DNA of 64,000 nt from Bin5 sp965218625 (GTDB lineage Bacteria > Chloroflexota > Anaerolineae > Caldilineales > Caldilineaceae), in the NCBI GenBank assembly GCA_965218625.1, contig CBDCLG010000012.1:428577-492576 (forward strand), read 5' to 3'. The notes below the pieces were generated by a model. That model was given only the letters and a program-made list of their open reading frames with translations, did not search any database and was not told the origin of the DNA. The first letter of the stretch is position 1. Every line of letters starts with the position of its first letter. The translations under genes were made by a program, and so were the position numbers. This document shows, piece by piece, positions 53,337-62,732 of this stretch.

Positions 53337-54272
53337 ATGGAAAAGATAATGATCATCCTCAACCCGTATGCGGGGCGGGGGCACGGCGGCAGCGTGTCCG
53401 CAGAAATCCAGGCGGCCTTTCGACGCGGCAACGTTCCCTTCGAGCTGGCTGAGACCAACGCCCAGGACGAGGCCACGGCGCTGGCGAAAGAGGCGAGGCA
53501 GGAAGGGTACGAGATTATCGCCGCCGTCGGCGGTGACGGAACGATTAATGAGGTCGTGAACGGCATAGCCGAGGCGACGCCTGAGGGCGAGACCGTGCGT
53601 GGGTTGGCGGTGTTGCCTGCCGGAAGCGGCAACGACTTCGCCGACATGGTCGGCGCCGCGCGCAGCTATGACGCGGCCGTAAATGCCATCCGCGAGGGCA
53701 AAACGCGGCGCGTCGATCTGGGGCTTGTTGAAGCTCAGGACAGCGAAAAGTCATACCGGCGCTATTTTGACAACAATCTTGGCGTAGGTTTTGAAGCCCA
53801 GGTAACTGTCGAGAGCCGCCAGATCAAGCGGCTGCGCGGTTTCGCCATCTACGTATGGGCGGCTCTGCGTGCGCTGCGGGCCTACGACCAGCCCAATTTC
53901 GAGCTCGGGTGGACGGATGGCGACGGCGCAACCCATACAGAATCAAAGCCGTTGTTGCTGATCAGCATCGGCAATAGTCAACGCACGGGCGGCGCATTTT
54001 ACCTCACGCCGGATGCGGTGATGGACGACGGGCTGCTGGATATGGCGTTCGCAGACGCTCAATCCAAGATCGGCATACTCAATCTGATGCCAAGAGCAAT
54101 GACGAAGACCGGGTTGTACAGCCAGAAATCCGTGTCTTTTGGCCGGCTTCGCTCCATTTGCATTTCTTCGGATCAACCGGTCCCGGTCCACACGGATGGC
54201 GAGATCCTGTCGCGAGGGATCGAGAAGCTGTCAATTGCCGTGCAACCGGGTCGTCTACAAGTAATCGTTTAA
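53337..54272 (+). CDS. YegS/DAGK-family lipid kinase
   Basis: A 311-residue protein starting MEKIMIILNPYAGRG. Conserved motifs are NPYAGRG, the nucleotide-binding VGGDGTINEVVNG, and LPAGSGNDFA. A C-terminal PVPVHTDGE resembles the usual DGE segment. Bacterial relatives phosphorylate diacylglycerol, phosphatidylglycerol or sphingoid bases with ATP at the membrane. The upstream frame extends to 53313, overlapping the GH13 stop, but the ATG at 53337 fits the family start. Confidence 0.9.
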   Translation: MEKIMIILNPYAGRGHGGSVSAEIQAAFRRGNVPFELAETNAQDEATALAKEARQEGYEIIAAVGGDGTINEVVNGIAEATPEGETVRGLAVLPAGSGNDFADMVGAARSYDAAVNAIREGKTRRVDLGLVEAQDSEKSYRRYFDNNLGVGFEAQVTVESRQIKRLRGFAIYVWAALRALRAYDQPNFELGWTDGDGATHTESKPLLLISIGNSQRTGGAFYLTPDAVMDDGLLDMAFADAQSKIGILNLMPRAMTKTGLYSQKSVSFGRLRSICISSDQPVPVHTDGEILSRGIEKLSIAVQPGRLQVIV

Positions 54273-54295
54273 AATTCCCCGCAGGAGCCGAGTCT

Positions 54296-54303
54296 GCTAT
54301 AAT
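54296..54303 (+). promoter_or_regulatory. Extended -10 element before the membrane-protein gene
   Basis: TGCTATAAT (TGn plus TATAAT) 150 bases before the TTG at 54454. The -35 position has no good match, as is common with extended -10 promoters. Confidence 0.4.
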
Positions 54304-54453
54304 ATTGGGTGGCGGATCAGCAGACTACCCCACTGAAGTGAGCACGATTTTCGAGTGCCCCGCGCAATTGAGGAGGCTTCGCGCCTACAATAGAAAGGCA
54401 CGCGGGGGCGCGAGATGCCGCCGACTTGCAGTACGAGAGAGCACAGGTAGACT

Positions 54454-55365
54454 TTGACGGCTTCAGAAGAAATCGGAGCGGCTGCTGCGGAAACAGAGTC
54501 GGCCCCACTGATTGTCCCAGTAACGTCCAGCAGCGCCCTGTTGGACGCCCGGTTTTGGCTGGAGTTATCCCCGTGGCGCATCACGGCCGCCTGGTCGCTT
54601 GTGGCGGCCGCATTGGTCGCGGGAATTGGCGAACTGTTCGGTAGCGTCTCCCCACAGCTTATCGTACTCCTCTTCCTGCTGGTCGACCCACTTTGGGGGA
54701 ATATCTGGGGCGGATTGGCCGCGTCAGAAGGTTTGCCGCGTATACGACAGACGGTGTTGCGTCGAAGGCCCTGGATGCCCTATTTGGAGTTGGGTTCGCC
54801 AGCCGGCCGCTTGTTCGGTCAGGAAGGCGCAGGGGTCCACTCAATTCTTGCGCGGGCGTGGCTGCCGGGCGTTGCCGTCGCGTTTGTGGCTGCACTTGCT
54901 ATTGGCGTCCCGGCAGTGTGGATGACGCTCGCTGTGTTCGCTGTCTCCGTCGCGAGCTGGATTCAACGCCACGTGCCGATGTTCCCCACTTCGGTGCTGC
55001 ACAGCCTTGTCGTGGTAGCAGGGCCATGGATCCTGGGTCTGACGATGTTCGGACTCGACCCTTGGAGCGGCTATAACTGGGCAATGGTTCTCCTCTGGAC
55101 GGTGCACGCGTGGGGCGGAAACCGCTGCCTGGACGAGCAGGGGGCGGGTCTGTGGAGCGGATACTGGGCAATGGGTCTGGCGCAGTTTGGGGTAGCGCTC
55201 CTGTTGATTGCCGGCCAAGTTCCGCTGCCGCTGACGGCGCTGGGCGTTCTTTGGCTGGCCACATGGCTGACGATTTATCGTGGTCGACCGCTTGTCAGCA
55301 TCCAGTTCTCGTGGACGGCGAGCATGCTGATCAGTGCAGGGGCGATGGCGCAGACGACTTTCTGA
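54454..55365 (+). CDS. Polytopic membrane protein of unknown function
   Basis: About 303 residues from a probable TTG at 54454. There are about seven hydrophobic helices, including ITAAWSLVAAALVAGIGELFG, LIVLLFLLVDPLWGNIWGG and VAVAFVAALAIGVPAVWMTLAVFAV. Between helices 2 and 3 is a cytoplasm-type loop with RQTVLRRRPWMPYLE. I do not recognise a family; no catalytic motif is visible. It lies between the lipid kinase and argF without clear operon linkage. Confidence 0.65.
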   Translation: MTASEEIGAAAAETESAPLIVPVTSSSALLDARFWLELSPWRITAAWSLVAAALVAGIGELFGSVSPQLIVLLFLLVDPLWGNIWGGLAASEGLPRIRQTVLRRRPWMPYLELGSPAGRLFGQEGAGVHSILARAWLPGVAVAFVAALAIGVPAVWMTLAVFAVSVASWIQRHVPMFPTSVLHSLVVVAGPWILGLTMFGLDPWSGYNWAMVLLWTVHAWGGNRCLDEQGAGLWSGYWAMGLAQFGVALLLIAGQVPLPLTALGVLWLATWLTIYRGRPLVSIQFSWTASMLISAGAMAQTTF

Positions 55366-55580
55366 TCCGGCAAAAAATCTGCACGGAATGGCATAGAACA
55401 GGACCGCAAGGAAGTCGATTGAGCTTCCTGGCTAGGAGTGGAACTTTCAGGTCTTCTCTGTCGTCTCTACTACAGTTGATTTACTACGGATCAAGCACCA
55501 TTCGGTGATTTAGCAGGTTTTCGAGGTTCGTTCTTTTATCGAGCCGGTCGAGGGACTGTCCAACTCTTCAGGAGAAAGTC

Positions 55581-56513
55581 GTGAGCGTTCCACCCCTCTC
55601 CCACTTCACAGGAATCAGCGATCTCAGCAGTGAACAGTTCTGGGGCCTGCTGAGATTGGCCAGGCAGCTGAAGGACGAGTGGACGCAAGGCGGCGGCAAT
55701 GAACCGATCCTTGCGGGAAAATCTCTGGCGATGCTCTTTGAGAAGCCGTCGCTGCGCACGCGTGTCAGCTTTGAAATGGGCATGCAACATCTTGGCGGGT
55801 ACGCCTTCTATCTCAGCCCGGCAGAGGTCGGCCTGGGCAGGCGTGAAAGCGCGGCGGACGTGATACGAGTTTTAGGCGGATACGTGGACGGGGTCATGGC
55901 GCGCGTCTTCGATCACCGCCACATCGAAGAGATGGTAGAGTGGGGCAGCGTGCCGGTCATCAACGGTCTGAGCGATTACAGTCATCCCTGCCAGGCGCTG
56001 GCGGATCTATTCACGATTTGGGAAGAGCTGGGCGCAATTGAAGAAAAGACGCTGGCGTACGTGGGGGACGGCGCCAATAACGTTGCTACCAGCCTGTTGA
56101 TGGCGGCGGGAAAGGTTGGATTGAATGTCAGGGTGGTGGCGCCGATGGGCTACGTTCCAGCGGCGGACGTGTTAGACGCGGCGGAGGCAGAAGTCGAGGT
56201 TACTGACAAGCTGGACGGTGTCCGCGGCGCGGATGTGCTCTACACCGATGTCTGGGTGAGCATGGGAGATGAAGATGAGAAGGAGGAAAGAATGGCCGTC
56301 TTTCCTCCCTACCAACTTAACTCGGAGTTGGTGAGCCGAACGGACAATGAGGACGTACTGGTGATGCACTGCTTGCCGGCACACCGCGGCGAAGAGATTA
56401 CCGACGCGGTAGCCGACGGGGGCCGCAGCGTGCTCTTCCCGCAGGCCCACAACCGGCTGCATGCGCAGAAGGCGGTTCTGGCCCACTTATTGGGGGGCGT
56501 AGGACTGCCGTAG
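55581..56513 (+). CDS. argF: Ornithine carbamoyltransferase
   Basis: A 310-residue arginine-pathway enzyme forming citrulline from ornithine and carbamoyl phosphate. The GTG at 55581 has AGGAGA seven bases upstream. Motifs are FEKPSLRTRVSFE (carbamoyl-phosphate loop), HPCQALADL, and MHCLPAHRGEEIT with the HCLP loop that marks OTCases. This separates it from pyrB (HPLPR) elsewhere in the window. No other arg genes adjoin. Confidence 0.95.
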   Translation: MSVPPLSHFTGISDLSSEQFWGLLRLARQLKDEWTQGGGNEPILAGKSLAMLFEKPSLRTRVSFEMGMQHLGGYAFYLSPAEVGLGRRESAADVIRVLGGYVDGVMARVFDHRHIEEMVEWGSVPVINGLSDYSHPCQALADLFTIWEELGAIEEKTLAYVGDGANNVATSLLMAAGKVGLNVRVVAPMGYVPAADVLDAAEAEVEVTDKLDGVRGADVLYTDVWVSMGDEDEKEERMAVFPPYQLNSELVSRTDNEDVLVMHCLPAHRGEEITDAVADGGRSVLFPQAHNRLHAQKAVLAHLLGGVGLP

Positions 56514-56593
56514 AAGAATCATCGACTCTCCCTCCGTAACTGCCGCCCGTATGGGGGGTTTTGGCCAGATGCGTTGATTGCAGATTAATTCGC

Positions 56594-56649
56594 TCGGGTT
56601 GCCGGCCCGTACCCACCGAGGTGGTCTCGTTGACGACCGGCAAGCCCGA
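56594..56649 (+). promoter_or_regulatory. Stem-loop leader ending at the cdaA start
   Basis: TCGGGTTGCCGG (56594-56605) pairs with CCGGCAAGCCCGA (56637-56649) with one bulged base. Inside is a CCAC-CGAG-GTGG hairpin (about 56613-56624). The outer stem ends two bases before the ATG at 56652, and no clear ribosome binding site is exposed, so it may control cdaA translation or be an attenuator. Confidence 0.45.
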
Positions 56650-56651
56650 CC

Positions 56652-57479
56652 ATGAAACGGTGTACAATGACTGATTTCCTGGCAATTCTGAGCCGTCTTT
56701 CGGATTGGCAAAATCTCGCCGATCTCTTTCTGGTCACACTGATCTTTTACGCGCTGCTGCATCTTCTGCGAGGGACGCAGGCAGCACAGCTAATGCTCGG
56801 CGTCTTGATTATCGGCGTCCTGGTTTTTGTACTGATCCGCACGGTGGAGTTGACCGCATTCAGCTGGTTGTTACGCACCAGTTCGCTTGTGGTATTTGTG
56901 GCCATTCCGGTCATTTTTCAGCCGGAGATCCGGCGTGTACTGGAGCAGGTTGGGCGGAGGACGCCGCTCTTCCTGCGCCGAACCAATGGCGGGACCGAGC
57001 CACTGATCAATGAGATTGTGCGCGCCTGTGAGCAGTTATCGGCGCGGAGGCACGGGACGCTGCTGGTGCTGGAAGGTAGCGGCGGCTTGAGGGAGTACAT
57101 CGACAGGGGCGTTGAGATCGACGGCGAGGTCTCGGTTGAGTTGCTGCTGACGATTTTCTTTCCGGGCACTCCTCTGCACGACGGCGCGGTTGTCATCCAG
57201 AGCGGAAAGGTTGTCGCGGCCTCCTGCATTTTGCCGCTAACGAACCGCAACATAGCAGACCGACGGTTGGGCACGCGCCACCGGGCCGCCATCGGAATCA
57301 CCGAGATTACCGACGCGATGACCGTGGTTGTGTCCGAGGAGACTGGAGCGATATCGATATCGACGGGTGGACTGATGGAGAGCCGGCTGGATGCCAACGA
57401 GTTGCGCCGAAGGCTGACCGAGTTCTATCATCCGCGGCCAATCATTGGCAAGGCCGAGACCGAGGATCTTCTTGCTTAA
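56652..57479 (+). CDS. cdaA: Diadenylate cyclase CdaA
   Basis: Makes cyclic di-AMP from two ATP molecules. The 275-residue membrane enzyme has three N-terminal helices (about 23-90), then the DAC domain with LHDGAVVI (DGA 177-179) and RHRAAIG (209-211), the two catalytic motifs. An ATG at 56667 (MTDFLAIL) is an alternative start. It overlaps cdaR by eight bases, the conserved cdaA-cdaR pairing that usually precedes glmM; glmM is absent here, and der follows instead. Confidence 0.94.
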   Translation: MKRCTMTDFLAILSRLSDWQNLADLFLVTLIFYALLHLLRGTQAAQLMLGVLIIGVLVFVLIRTVELTAFSWLLRTSSLVVFVAIPVIFQPEIRRVLEQVGRRTPLFLRRTNGGTEPLINEIVRACEQLSARRHGTLLVLEGSGGLREYIDRGVEIDGEVSVELLLTIFFPGTPLHDGAVVIQSGKVVAASCILPLTNRNIADRRLGTRHRAAIGITEITDAMTVVVSEETGAISISTGGLMESRLDANELRRRLTEFYHPRPIIGKAETEDLLA

Positions 57480-58899
57480 GTTCAATGAGATTCGCCGATA
57501 CGGTCGCACAATGAGGACGATGAGGCCGACCACGACGTTGCTCTTGTCGGTCCTCTGTGCGTTTGCCGTCTGGTTCATCGCAATCAATCAGGAAAACCCG
57601 ATGATACGGGAGGAGTACGGAGAGCCGATCCTGATCGAGGTTCGAAATATGGGGGAAGGCTTGCAGAGCCTGCAAGACCTGACCAATCGCACGGCGGTGC
57701 TGACCCTGCGGGCGCCGCAACGTACATTTGATATGCAGCAGGAGGACGATTTCAGTGCGGTGATCGATCTGGCCGGCCTGCTGGCGGGCAGCCATGAAGT
57801 TGCGGTCATCGTGACAGCACTGAACCCGGACGTGGAAGTCATCGCGCTTGAACCGCGTCAGCTGCTCGTACAGTTGGAACCGGTCATCTCCAAGGATGTA
57901 CCAGTGGCGGTCGAGGTGATGGACAGCGCGGCGTTTGGGTACGACTGGCGTGATCCGCTGGCGGAGCCGTCGGTTGTAACGATAACCGGTCCGCGGACCC
58001 ATGTGGAACAGGTGCGCTCGGCTGTCGCTTCTGTTTTCTTGCGCAATGCCAAGAGCCAAGTGGAGAGCCTTCGTCCGCTCAGCCCGCGCAACGCGCAGAA
58101 TCTGGAAGTGGATAGAGTCAGAGTTGATCCCGGTTCGGCGCGCATTGTCGTGCCGGTAGTCCAGCCACCGGGCCGCAAAGAGGTGGTCGTACGCGCCGAT
58201 GTGCAGGGTGCGCCGTCGCCCAACTATCGTCTGACGGGCGTAAAAGTGGACCCGCCTACGGTTGTGCTGCTGGGCAGCCCCGATGCGTTGCGCGACCTTC
58301 CCGGATATGTGGAGACGAAGCCACTGCTCATCGAGGGCGCAGTCGGAGAGGTGCGTGAACGGTTGTCGTTGATCCTGCCGGAGAACATCTCGACGGTGGA
58401 AGACAGTGTTCTTGTCACGGTGGGTGTGGCCGCGCTGGAGAGCAGCCTGACCGTCACGCGCCGCCCTCTCGTGCAGGGAGCGGGCGAGGACGTTCGCATT
58501 ACGGTCTCGTTGGAAGAGGTGGAGGTGATCGTAAGCGGTCCTCTACCGCGTCTGGAACTGCTGGGGCCGGAAGAGGTGCAGGTCATGCTTGATGTTACGG
58601 GACTGTTGCCCGGCAGCCATGTTGTTCAACCGACCGTTGTCGTTCCGGAAGGCATCGTTGAAGAAGGTGTGATCCCTGAGGCGATCGAGGTATTGATTGA
58701 GTCTTTGATTACGCCGACGCCCACAGCGACCCCTGAACCGGTCGAAACGCCCTCCACACCGGTCCCCGAGACGGCTGAACCTGCATCAACGCCGGAAGAT
58801 GGGACTGAGGACGCACCGACTGCGGAAACAGTCGAGCCCTCGCCGGCGCCGGACTCATCCGATCCTACGCCCACTACAACGCCCGCGCCCTCCAACTGA
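57472..58899 (+). CDS. cdaR: CdaR (YbbR-domain) regulator of CdaA with a long Pro/Thr tail
   Basis: About 475 residues from TTG 57472, which has GAGGA at a good distance; ATG 57511 is the alternative. One N-terminal transmembrane helix (TTLLLSVLCAFAVWFIAI) is followed by about four YbbR repeats outside the membrane, then about 65 residues rich in Pro, Thr and Glu (from TPTATPEPVETPSTPVP). CdaR binds CdaA and modulates c-di-AMP synthesis. The tail is unusual for YbbR proteins and may reach the cell surface or envelope polymer (inference). Confidence 0.9.
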   Translation: MLKFNEIRRYGRTMRTMRPTTTLLLSVLCAFAVWFIAINQENPMIREEYGEPILIEVRNMGEGLQSLQDLTNRTAVLTLRAPQRTFDMQQEDDFSAVIDLAGLLAGSHEVAVIVTALNPDVEVIALEPRQLLVQLEPVISKDVPVAVEVMDSAAFGYDWRDPLAEPSVVTITGPRTHVEQVRSAVASVFLRNAKSQVESLRPLSPRNAQNLEVDRVRVDPGSARIVVPVVQPPGRKEVVVRADVQGAPSPNYRLTGVKVDPPTVVLLGSPDALRDLPGYVETKPLLIEGAVGEVRERLSLILPENISTVEDSVLVTVGVAALESSLTVTRRPLVQGAGEDVRITVSLEEVEVIVSGPLPRLELLGPEEVQVMLDVTGLLPGSHVVQPTVVVPEGIVEEGVIPEAIEVLIESLITPTPTATPEPVETPSTPVPETAEPASTPEDGTEDAPTAETVEPSPAPDSSDPTPTTTPAPSN

Positions 58900-58905
58900 G
58901 TTGAA

Positions 58906-60291
58906 ATGAGACAACGAAAAGCAGTGGTTGCGCTGGTAGGACGTCCAAATGTGGGCAAATCGACCCTGTTCAACCGGCTTATCGGCGCGAGAACCGCAAT
59001 CGTGGAGGACCTGCCCGGCACAACCCGCGACCGGCTCTACGGTGAGGCGGAATGGAGCGGGACCTCCTTTACCGTTATCGATACGGGTGGCCTCGAAGCA
59101 CAGAAGACGGCCGAATACCGGGCTGGCCGGGCGGGCGTCGCGCCGCTGGCGCGCGATTCGGCCCGCTACGTTACGGAGATAACGAATCAGGCCCGGATCG
59201 CGGTGGATGAAGCGGATGTGATCGTATTCGTAGTGGACGGAAAGGATGGCCTGACGGCAGCCGACGAAGACCTTGCGGAGTATCTGCAGCAGACGACAAA
59301 GCCGATCCTGCTGGCGGTAAACAAGGCGGAAAGCGAAAAGCGGCAGCTCAACGCGGCGGAGTTCTGGTCGCTGGGACTCGGTGAACCGTTCGCGATCAGC
59401 GCCTTTCACGGCATCGGCGTCGGCGACCTGCTAGACGAGATGGCGGCCGCGGTAGCCGACAGCCCGGTAAGCGATGATGAGGACAGCGAAGAGGTTGCGA
59501 TCGCACTCGTGGGGAGACCAAATGTCGGCAAGAGCAGCCTGCTAAACACGCTGATTGGGTACGACCGGGCCATTGTCAGCCAGATAGCCGGCACAACGCG
59601 CGACCCGATCGACACGAAGATGGTCTACAATAGACAGAAGATCACGTTGATCGACACTGCGGGTATCCGACGACGCGGCCGGGTGGAGCCGGGCATTGAG
59701 AAGTACAGCGTGTTGCGAAGTATGCGCAGCATCGACCGTGCCGACGTAGCCCTGCTTCTGCTGGACGGGGTCGAGGGTGTCACCGCGCAGGATGCGCACA
59801 TCGCAGGCTACGTTCTTGAGGCACATAAGAGCGTGATCGTGCTTGTAAACAAGTGGGACATCGTAGAGAAGAACACACAGACAATGGTCGAATATACGCG
59901 CGAGGTACGCGCGGATTTGAAGTTTCTTGACTACGTTCCGGTACTCTTCATCAGCGCGCTGACGAAGCAGCGCGCGCAGAAGGTTCTGCCGACAGCATTG
60001 GAGGTGGCGGCCGAGCGGCGTTATCGAATTCCCACTGCGGAGTTAAACGGGGTCATTCAAGATGCCTACCACCGTTCACCACCGGCCACGAAGCAGCTGC
60101 GTCCTCTTCGCATCTATTACGCTACCCAGGCCAGCGTCGAGCCGCCCACGTTTGTTTTCTTTGTCAATGACCCGGAGTTGGCGCACTTCAGCTATTTGCG
60201 CTACCTGGAAAATCAGCTGCGCCGGCACTACCCATTCGTAGGAACGCCGATCCGAATTCGGCTGCGGGCCCGCTCGTCACGGAGGGACTAA
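58906..60291 (+). CDS. der: Ribosome-assembly GTPase Der (EngA)
   Basis: A 461-residue protein with two tandem GTPase domains. Domain 1 has GRPNVGKST at 12-20, DTGG and NKAE. Domain 2 has GRPNVGKSS at 203-211, DTAG and NKWD. A C-terminal KH-like domain (about 375-455) carries LRIYYATQASVEPPTFVFFVN. It is essential for 50S subunit assembly in studied bacteria. Domain 1 carries a somewhat long switch II stretch (LEAQKTAEYRAGRAGVAP). It starts six bases after cdaR. Confidence 0.96.
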   Translation: MRQRKAVVALVGRPNVGKSTLFNRLIGARTAIVEDLPGTTRDRLYGEAEWSGTSFTVIDTGGLEAQKTAEYRAGRAGVAPLARDSARYVTEITNQARIAVDEADVIVFVVDGKDGLTAADEDLAEYLQQTTKPILLAVNKAESEKRQLNAAEFWSLGLGEPFAISAFHGIGVGDLLDEMAAAVADSPVSDDEDSEEVAIALVGRPNVGKSSLLNTLIGYDRAIVSQIAGTTRDPIDTKMVYNRQKITLIDTAGIRRRGRVEPGIEKYSVLRSMRSIDRADVALLLLDGVEGVTAQDAHIAGYVLEAHKSVIVLVNKWDIVEKNTQTMVEYTREVRADLKFLDYVPVLFISALTKQRAQKVLPTALEVAAERRYRIPTAELNGVIQDAYHRSPPATKQLRPLRIYYATQASVEPPTFVFFVNDPELAHFSYLRYLENQLRRHYPFVGTPIRIRLRARSSRRD

Positions 60292-60336
60292 GCCGGGGCT
60301 GCGAGATCCTCTCTGCCCTCGCTGATTTGACCAAGC

Positions 60337-61293
60337 ATGTCACCCTTCAGACGCTTTATGGAAACCACCAGGAATTACCGGGTTGAGTTTACGCTTCTCG
60401 TGGCGCTGGCGGCATCGGCCGGATTCTTTGGCTATCTGGGGTACGGCCTGCTGGACTTGCCGGTCGAGGGCGTTTCGTTTTCGGCGGATCAGGCGATGGT
60501 CTACGTGGAACGACAGATGTCCTACGGGCCGCGTATAACGGGCACGAGCGCACACCGCGAGATGGGCGATTGGATGGTGCAGGAGCTGAACCAAAATGGG
60601 TGGGATGTGCTGATTCAGCCGTTCCGCCCGCTGCCGGCGGTGGAGGCGCGCAATTTCATCGCTTTCAGAGGGTCCGGCCCGGTGATCATTCTGGGCGCGC
60701 ATTACGACACGCGCATGGTCTCGGATTCGGACCCGGACCCCGCCAACCGGGACAAACCGGTACCCGGCGCCAATGACGGCGCGTCGGGAGTGGCCGTACT
60801 CCTGGAATTGGCGCGCACGCTGGACGTGGCAAGCACCGGCCACACGATCTGTCTCGCGTTTTTTGACGCCGAGGACAACGGGCGCATCCCTGGATGGGAC
60901 TGGATTTTGGGCAGCAGCCATTTCGTCGACCATCTCGACAGTGTAGAGCCGTGCCGGTCACCTCGCTACACGGTCATCGTCGACATGATCGGGGACGCGG
61001 ATCAGGAGATTCTGTGGGAACCGAACTCAGACCGGGCGTTGACCGAGGCCATTTGGTCGGTTGCGAGGCAGCTGGGCTACGGGGAGTGGTTCAGTCTCGC
61101 GCGCGGCACGGCCTTGACCGACGATCACACCCCTTTTATCGAGGCCGGCTTCACCGCGATCGACATTATCGACTTCACATATCCCCACTGGCACACCGTC
61201 GAGGATACGCTGGACAAGCTGGGGGTGGAGAGTTTCGAACGCGTTGGCGCAACGCTGGAGGTATGGCTGGAAAGCGGGGCACCGGGGCCGTAA
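60337..61293 (+). CDS. M28-family metallopeptidase / glutaminyl-cyclase-like, membrane-anchored
   Basis: A 318-residue protein with an N-terminal helix (FTLLVALAASAGFFGYLGYGLL), so probably anchored outside the membrane. Zinc-site motifs are AHYDTR (His122), ANDGASG (Asp147), FFDAED (about 176-180), VDMIGD and HWHTVEDT. M28 aminopeptidases usually have EE where this has ED. Secretory glutaminyl cyclases share the fold and keep similar residues, so either activity is possible. Follows der by 45 bases. Confidence 0.87.
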   Translation: MSPFRRFMETTRNYRVEFTLLVALAASAGFFGYLGYGLLDLPVEGVSFSADQAMVYVERQMSYGPRITGTSAHREMGDWMVQELNQNGWDVLIQPFRPLPAVEARNFIAFRGSGPVIILGAHYDTRMVSDSDPDPANRDKPVPGANDGASGVAVLLELARTLDVASTGHTICLAFFDAEDNGRIPGWDWILGSSHFVDHLDSVEPCRSPRYTVIVDMIGDADQEILWEPNSDRALTEAIWSVARQLGYGEWFSLARGTALTDDHTPFIEAGFTAIDIIDFTYPHWHTVEDTLDKLGVESFERVGATLEVWLESGAPGP

Positions 61294-61320
61294 GAGAAAT
61301 TGCGGCATAGGCTTCCAGGG

Positions 61321-61348
61321 GACGCCAACCGCGGGCGTCAATTCTTTG
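61321..61348 (+). terminator. Likely terminator after the cdaA-cdaR-der-M28 run
   Basis: GACGCC (61321-61326), loop AACCGCG, GGCGTC (61334-61339), followed by AATTCTTT. A short stem with a weak T-rich tail. Confidence 0.45.
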
Positions 61349-61426
61349 CTAATGTACCGGCATCTTCTATACTACTGCCTTGGTCTGGACAGGGTTTTTC
61401 CGAGCTAATCAGCAAGCGGGCAGAGC

Positions 61427-62382
61427 ATGAATCCAACCATTCTTGAAATCGGTGTATTCTCGTTGCAGTGGTACGGCGTCTTTATCGTCGGGGGCCGCCG
61501 CAGTTGCCGCGTGGCTTTCCGCCCGCCAGGCCGCCCGCGCCGGAGAGAATCCGGACCATATCTGGAACCTGCTGGCCTGGACACTTCTGTTAGGAATCAT
61601 CGGCGGCCGCCTCTATCATGTCTTCAGCACTCCGGCCGACGGGCCGGGATTTGCCTACTATCGTGAAAACCCGATAGAGATTCTTCAGATTGTGGGGCGG
61701 CGGCAAGGAAGGGTTCGGATTCACTGGTCTAGGCATTTACGGGGGGCTGGCTGGGGGGATAGTCGCCATCGTCCTGTACACTTGGCGTAACAAGCTGAGC
61801 TTTCTGAGCTATTTGGACTACATTGGCCTCAACGTATTGGTAGCCCAGGCGATCGGACGGATGGGAAACTTTGCCAATCAAGAACTGTATGGGCAGCTTA
61901 CCAATCTGCCCTGGGCGTTTCACATCAATCCTATCTACCCCTGCCAACGGCCCAAAGAGGTGGTTGACGCTACAATTGCCGTCGGATACTGTGGAGCCGA
62001 GAACCTGTCCCAGGCCACGCTCGATTGGTACGCGAGCCACGGCTACCACCCCACCTTTTTTTACGAAGCCGGCTGGAATCTCCTCATGTTCGTGCTTCTC
62101 TTTCTGGTATACAGGCAGTTCGGGCACAAGCTGCGCCAAGGAGACGGTGCGCTGCTTTACTTTATTGCTTACCCGGTGGGGCGGTTCTGGGTGGAGTTCT
62201 TCCGACCGGACGCGTGGGTGATCGGAGAATTGGCGACCGCCCAATGGATCGCGATTGTCAGTGTTGCCGTCTGCGCTGCCCTCCTTATCGTACGGCACAG
62301 AGGGTGGTCGGCGCAGGACAACCAGGAAGATTCGCTGGTCGCGCTGAGCAAATACAATCCCTCCCCGGGTGTTCGCCAATAG
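61427..62382 (+). CDS. lgt: Prolipoprotein diacylglyceryl transferase, two apparent frameshifts
   Basis: Lgt attaches diacylglycerol to the lipobox Cys of prolipoproteins. Joining three frames gives about 317 residues: MNPTILEIGVFSLQWYGVFIVG; AAAVAAWLSARQAARAGENP to EILQIVG; and GGKEGFGFTGLGIYGGLAGGI to the end. The Lgt signature GRMGNFANQELYG is intact, as are YEAGWN and GRFWVEFFRPD. The breaks are one extra G in the 61490-61494 run and one in 61694-61697. Because lgt is normally essential and otherwise undamaged, these look like sequencing errors. Confidence 0.88.
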
Positions 62383-62438
62383 GTCTGCGGTTTGTGGGCC
62401 TGCCTCGCATACACCTGAACGCGCTGACGACTAGCGTT

Positions 62439-62726
62439 TCAGGCAACCATCTCAATGAAATAGTCGATCAGCTCGGCGTCAAGGCGCCAATTCTCGACGC
62501 GCGCGGCGATCTTTTCGAGCTGCCGGTAAGCCAGCGCACCGTTCTGGCTGACGCAGACCACCTCCAGTACGGCACGACTGAGAACGTCCTGGCCGTCCGC
62601 TTCGCAGACGGAAACGTTGTAGTCGCGGCGCAGGCGGGCGATAAGAGGCTTGACGATGCCGCGCTTCTCTTTGAGCGAAGCAGTGAGGGGTAGATAGAGT
62701 TCGAGGGTGAGATGTCCGATGGCCAT
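62439..62726 (-). CDS. DUF503 family protein
   Basis: A 95-residue protein, MAIGHLTLELYLPLTASLKEKRGIVKPLIARLRRDYNVSV, which matches the small DUF503/YlxP-like family throughout (SLKEKR and DYNVSV are typical). YlxP-type proteins are often near rbfA or translation genes; the function is not established. Here it lies just downstream of lplA on the same strand. Confidence 0.9.
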   Translation of the reverse strand: MAIGHLTLELYLPLTASLKEKRGIVKPLIARLRRDYNVSVCEADGQDVLSRAVLEVVCVSQNGALAYRQLEKIAARVENWRLDAELIDYFIEMVA

Positions 62727-62732
62727 GTGGCG

